Shown piece after piece: positions 61,688 through 64,000 of a stretch of DNA of 64,000 nt. The stretch is from Promethearchaeia archaeon (GTDB lineage Archaea; Asgardarchaeota; Lokiarchaeia; Sigyniarchaeales; SOKP01), in contig JAHQWL010000092.1 of assembly GCA_029856155.1 (NCBI GenBank), forward strand, positions 1-64,000. The letters run 5' to 3'. How positions within the stretch are numbered: the stretch's first letter is position 1; each line of letters begins with the position of its first letter. The translations under genes and the position numbers were made by a program. A model generated the notes under the pieces. The model was not told where the DNA came from, did not search any database, and worked only from the letters and a program-made list of their open reading frames with translations.

Positions 61688-63868
61688 ATGATTTTAGCAG
61701 AAAAGAAATATGAAATCCAGGATGTCCAAAAAGGCTATGCAAATCGGACCTTATATATCAATCTTTCTAAAAATGAGATTGCTATTAAACCAGTTTCTGA
61801 TGAAATGAAAGAAAAATTTATTGGGGGGAAAGGTTTTGATTTATGGCTTATGTGGAATTCACTTCCGAAAGATAAAGTAATTAAGTGGGACGATCCTGAA
61901 AATGAAATATGTATTTCCTCTGGACCATTAGGAGGGAGTATCTTCTATCCAGGATCAGGTAAATCATTGGTGACTTCAATTTCTCCTTTAACAGGTATAA
62001 TTGTGGATAGCAATGTAGGTGGTTACTTTGGACCATATCTTAAATTTTCTGGATTTGATGCTATTGAGATTCAAGGAAAAGCTGAACACCATGTGATAAT
62101 AATTATTGATGGAGTAGAAGGTTCAATCCATATAAAAAAAGTAGAATATTCGGATGAATTTTCAGAATATTCCCATGAACTCACTCAACAATTAACAGAA
62201 AAATATGCTAAAGATGATGCTGAAAAAAGACAAATCTCAGTTGTTAGCAGTGGTCCAGCAGCTAGACATTCAAAATGGGGGATGTTAAATTTTTCTTGGT
62301 ATACAACAACACGTAAACATGCTTCTGTCAAGCAAGCTGGGAGGGGGGGAATAGGAACTGTATTTGCTAATAAAAATATAAAGGCACTAGTTTGTCGTTC
62401 TCCTAGAGTGACAATAAAATCAAATAATCCAGCAGATTTAGAGGCAGCTCGAGAATTAGGCAGAATCCATAGTAAAGAAATTGTAGAAATTGATTCTTCA
62501 CAGAATGAAATGAGGCGAGTTGGGACTGGTTATTTACCGGAGATTATGAATGTGGTTGATCTTCTTCCAACGGAAAATTTCAGGTATGGTTCTCATAAAG
62601 AGATCAAGGATAAAAACATACCTTATAATCGTGAAGAGATGCGTAAGGTTTATCATGTTAAAGAAGGAACAGACGGCTGTTGGATTGGCTGTACAATGTC
62701 TTGCTCACACTATACTCTTGGACATAAAGTCATGACTGGTCCATTTAAAGGTCAAGAGGTAATAGTTGATGGCCCTGAATATGAAACTATCGCAGGATGT
62801 GGTTCCAATTGGGGTGTTTGGGATGTAAATTGGGTACTTGAAGTAAACTTCTACTGTGATACATATGGATTAGACACAATTTCAGTAGGAACGGGAATTG
62901 GTTTTGTAATGGAATGTTATGAGAAAGGGATATTAAATAAAGAAATAACGGGAGGACTTGAGCTTAATTTTGGAAATGCAAAGGCTGCAGTAGAATTATT
63001 ACACCAAATGGCTTTAGGAGAAGGATTTGGAGTTATTATTGGTAAGGGAATAAGAGAAATGAAAAAATATTTTGCCGAAAACTATGGTGGTGATCCTCAA
63101 TTTCTACACGATATTGGAATGGAACATAAAGGATTAGAATTTTCAGAATATATAACAAAGGAATCTCTCGCTCAACAAGGAGGATATGGCTTAGCACTCA
63201 AAGGACCACAACATGACGAAGCTTGGTTAATTTTTGAAGATATGGTAAGAAATACAATTCCAACTTTTGAGGATAAAGCCAAGGCACTTCGATGGTTCCC
63301 TTATTGGCGTACTTGGTTTGGTTTAAATGGTCTTTGCAAACTTCCTTGGAACGATGCGATAGGACCTCAAAATAAGGAGCTTACAGTGAAAGATCCTAAA
63401 ACAGGAGAACTCCTACAAGCAAGGATACCTTATCATGTTGAATGGTATGCTAAATATTTTTCAGCTGTTACTGGGAGAAATTCAACACCAGATGATCTCA
63501 TAACAATGTCTGAAAGAGTATACAATTTCCAAAGAATTTTTAATATACGGCTAGGTCAAGGGTTACGAGAAGGGGATTCAAATTTCCCATATAGAGCAAT
63601 GGGACCAGTAACGCCATTAGAATATGAGAGTCGTCAGGAAAGATATGATACTCAACTTAAAGAGTTAGGATTTGAAATATCTGGCAAAAATACAGATGAT
63701 AAGATAAAAATTCTAAGAAAACATCGCGAGGAGCAATATTCAAAACTTCAAGATGCAGTTTATAAAGAACGCGGATGGAATCAAAATGGTTGTCCTACAA
63801 TCGAAAAAGTTAAAGAGTTAGGAATTGATTATGAAGATGTCATAAAATTCATAAAACCTCATCAATGA
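61688..63868 (+). CDS. Aldehyde:ferredoxin oxidoreductase-family tungsten enzyme
   Basis: A 726-residue AOR-family protein that would bind a tungsten or molybdenum pyranopterin and a 4Fe-4S cluster and oxidise aldehydes (or reduce acids) with ferredoxin. N-terminal GGKGFDLWLMW and SGPLGGSIFYPGSGK are the family opening. The cluster cysteines C331, C335, C339 (DGCWIGCTMSC) have C-x3-C-x3-C spacing in place of the usual C-x2-C-x3-C, with a likely fourth at C550. It is longer than typical AOR (about 600-650 residues). A 2Fe-2S-domain gene follows 37 nt downstream. Confidence 0.87.
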   Translation: MILAEKKYEIQDVQKGYANRTLYINLSKNEIAIKPVSDEMKEKFIGGKGFDLWLMWNSLPKDKVIKWDDPENEICISSGPLGGSIFYPGSGKSLVTSISPLTGIIVDSNVGGYFGPYLKFSGFDAIEIQGKAEHHVIIIIDGVEGSIHIKKVEYSDEFSEYSHELTQQLTEKYAKDDAEKRQISVVSSGPAARHSKWGMLNFSWYTTTRKHASVKQAGRGGIGTVFANKNIKALVCRSPRVTIKSNNPADLEAARELGRIHSKEIVEIDSSQNEMRRVGTGYLPEIMNVVDLLPTENFRYGSHKEIKDKNIPYNREEMRKVYHVKEGTDGCWIGCTMSCSHYTLGHKVMTGPFKGQEVIVDGPEYETIAGCGSNWGVWDVNWVLEVNFYCDTYGLDTISVGTGIGFVMECYEKGILNKEITGGLELNFGNAKAAVELLHQMALGEGFGVIIGKGIREMKKYFAENYGGDPQFLHDIGMEHKGLEFSEYITKESLAQQGGYGLALKGPQHDEAWLIFEDMVRNTIPTFEDKAKALRWFPYWRTWFGLNGLCKLPWNDAIGPQNKELTVKDPKTGELLQARIPYHVEWYAKYFSAVTGRNSTPDDLITMSERVYNFQRIFNIRLGQGLREGDSNFPYRAMGPVTPLEYESRQERYDTQLKELGFEISGKNTDDKIKILRKHREEQYSKLQDAVYKERGWNQNGCPTIEKVKELGIDYEDVIKFIKPHQ

Positions 63869-63905
63869 ATATTCTTATTCTTAATAATTTATAATTAGAT
63901 TCCAT

Positions 63906-64000
63906 ATGGAAGATATAACTAAACACCCTATTTTAGATATACCAGATAGAAAAAAGATTGCTTTTAGTTTTGATGAGAAAAAGTTAATTGGTTTTGAAGG
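63906..64000 (+). CDS. 2Fe-2S (Fer2_4-type) domain protein, 5' end only
   Basis: The first 31 codons, from ATG 63906 to the window edge, read HPILDIPDRKKIAFSFDEKK and then LIGFEG. This is the usual opening of a Fer2_4-type 2Fe-2S domain, found as a subunit or N-terminal part of FAD-dependent dehydrogenases. Its position 37 nt after the AOR-family gene suggests an electron-transfer partner. The rest lies outside the window. Confidence 0.6.
   Translation, partial: MEDITKHPILDIPDRKKIAFSFDEKKLIGFE

Noticed and set aside
1..64000. tRNA, rRNA or CRISPR arrays
   Set aside because: Reading the intergenic regions by eye showed no T-arm-like GTTCRANNC with matching acceptor stems, no rRNA-like conserved blocks and no direct-repeat arrays. 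A tRNAscan or Infernal run could still find something.

Overview
The window is about one third G+C and looks like the chromosome of an Asgard (Lokiarchaeia-like) archaeon. The evidence is a mix of archaeal regulators (HTH_10/Bat type), a group II chaperonin relative, a Pelota/eRF1-like protein, TATA-type promoters, leucine-rich-repeat and coiled-coil proteins, and MttB, corrinoid and MtrH methyltransferases with no sign of methyl-CoM reductase genes. Taxonomy is inferred from gene content only; no rRNA or tRNA gene was recognised. Several genes start 7-8 nt after a GGTG-type ribosome binding site.

Layout. 1-8 kb: a transposase remnant at the left edge, a flavodoxin, a TatD-like hydrolase, a pyroglutamyl-peptidase-like protein, coiled-coil proteins, aconitase and small enzymes. 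8-26 kb: a peptide and organic-acid metabolism stretch holding an M28 peptidase, an alpha/beta hydrolase, an FMN-dependent hydroxyacid dehydrogenase, fumarase, a PHP protein, an MtaA/UroD-like methyltransferase, two GPH sugar-type transporters, an M29 aminopeptidase, an enolase-superfamily enzyme and both subunits of ATP-citrate lyase. With aconitase (4.9 kb) and an isocitrate dehydrogenase-family enzyme (51 kb), this gives a citrate-cleaving or partly reductive TCA set.

26-47.3 kb is the most remarkable part. It is a corrinoid methyltransferase island with three non-pyrrolysine MttB paralogues, two nearly identical corrinoid proteins, an atypical stand-alone B12-binding domain, two tandem MtrH paralogues, three SCP2-like proteins, a short-chain dehydrogenase, a RACo-type corrinoid reductive activator and two HTH_10 regulators (a third lies at 53 kb). 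Two blocks (HTH_10, MttB, corrinoid protein, SCP2) are a duplicated four-gene unit. A 16-bp palindrome, GCTTG-N6-CAAGC, recurs in the intergenic regions of this island next to TATA-like sequences and appears to define its regulon. Downstream of RACo on the same strand lie a divergent chaperonin, a VWA protein and a protein with a weak SWIM-like motif. I propose this as a possible corrinoid-protein maturation or remodelling module; that role is inference.

47-64 kb: an LRR protein, a frameshifted fused ABC permease lacking recognisable EAA loops, isocitrate dehydrogenase, a G+C-rich laterally acquired esterase with a native-looking A+T-rich tail and no standard start codon, a cyclic-2,3-diphosphoglycerate-synthetase-like GTPase, a Pelota/eRF1-like protein without GGQ, and a redox operon (EFR1 flavodoxin-ferredoxin, TetR, flavodoxin) preceded by three phased operator sites. 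It ends with an aldehyde:ferredoxin oxidoreductase-family gene and the start of a 2Fe-2S-domain protein that runs off the window.
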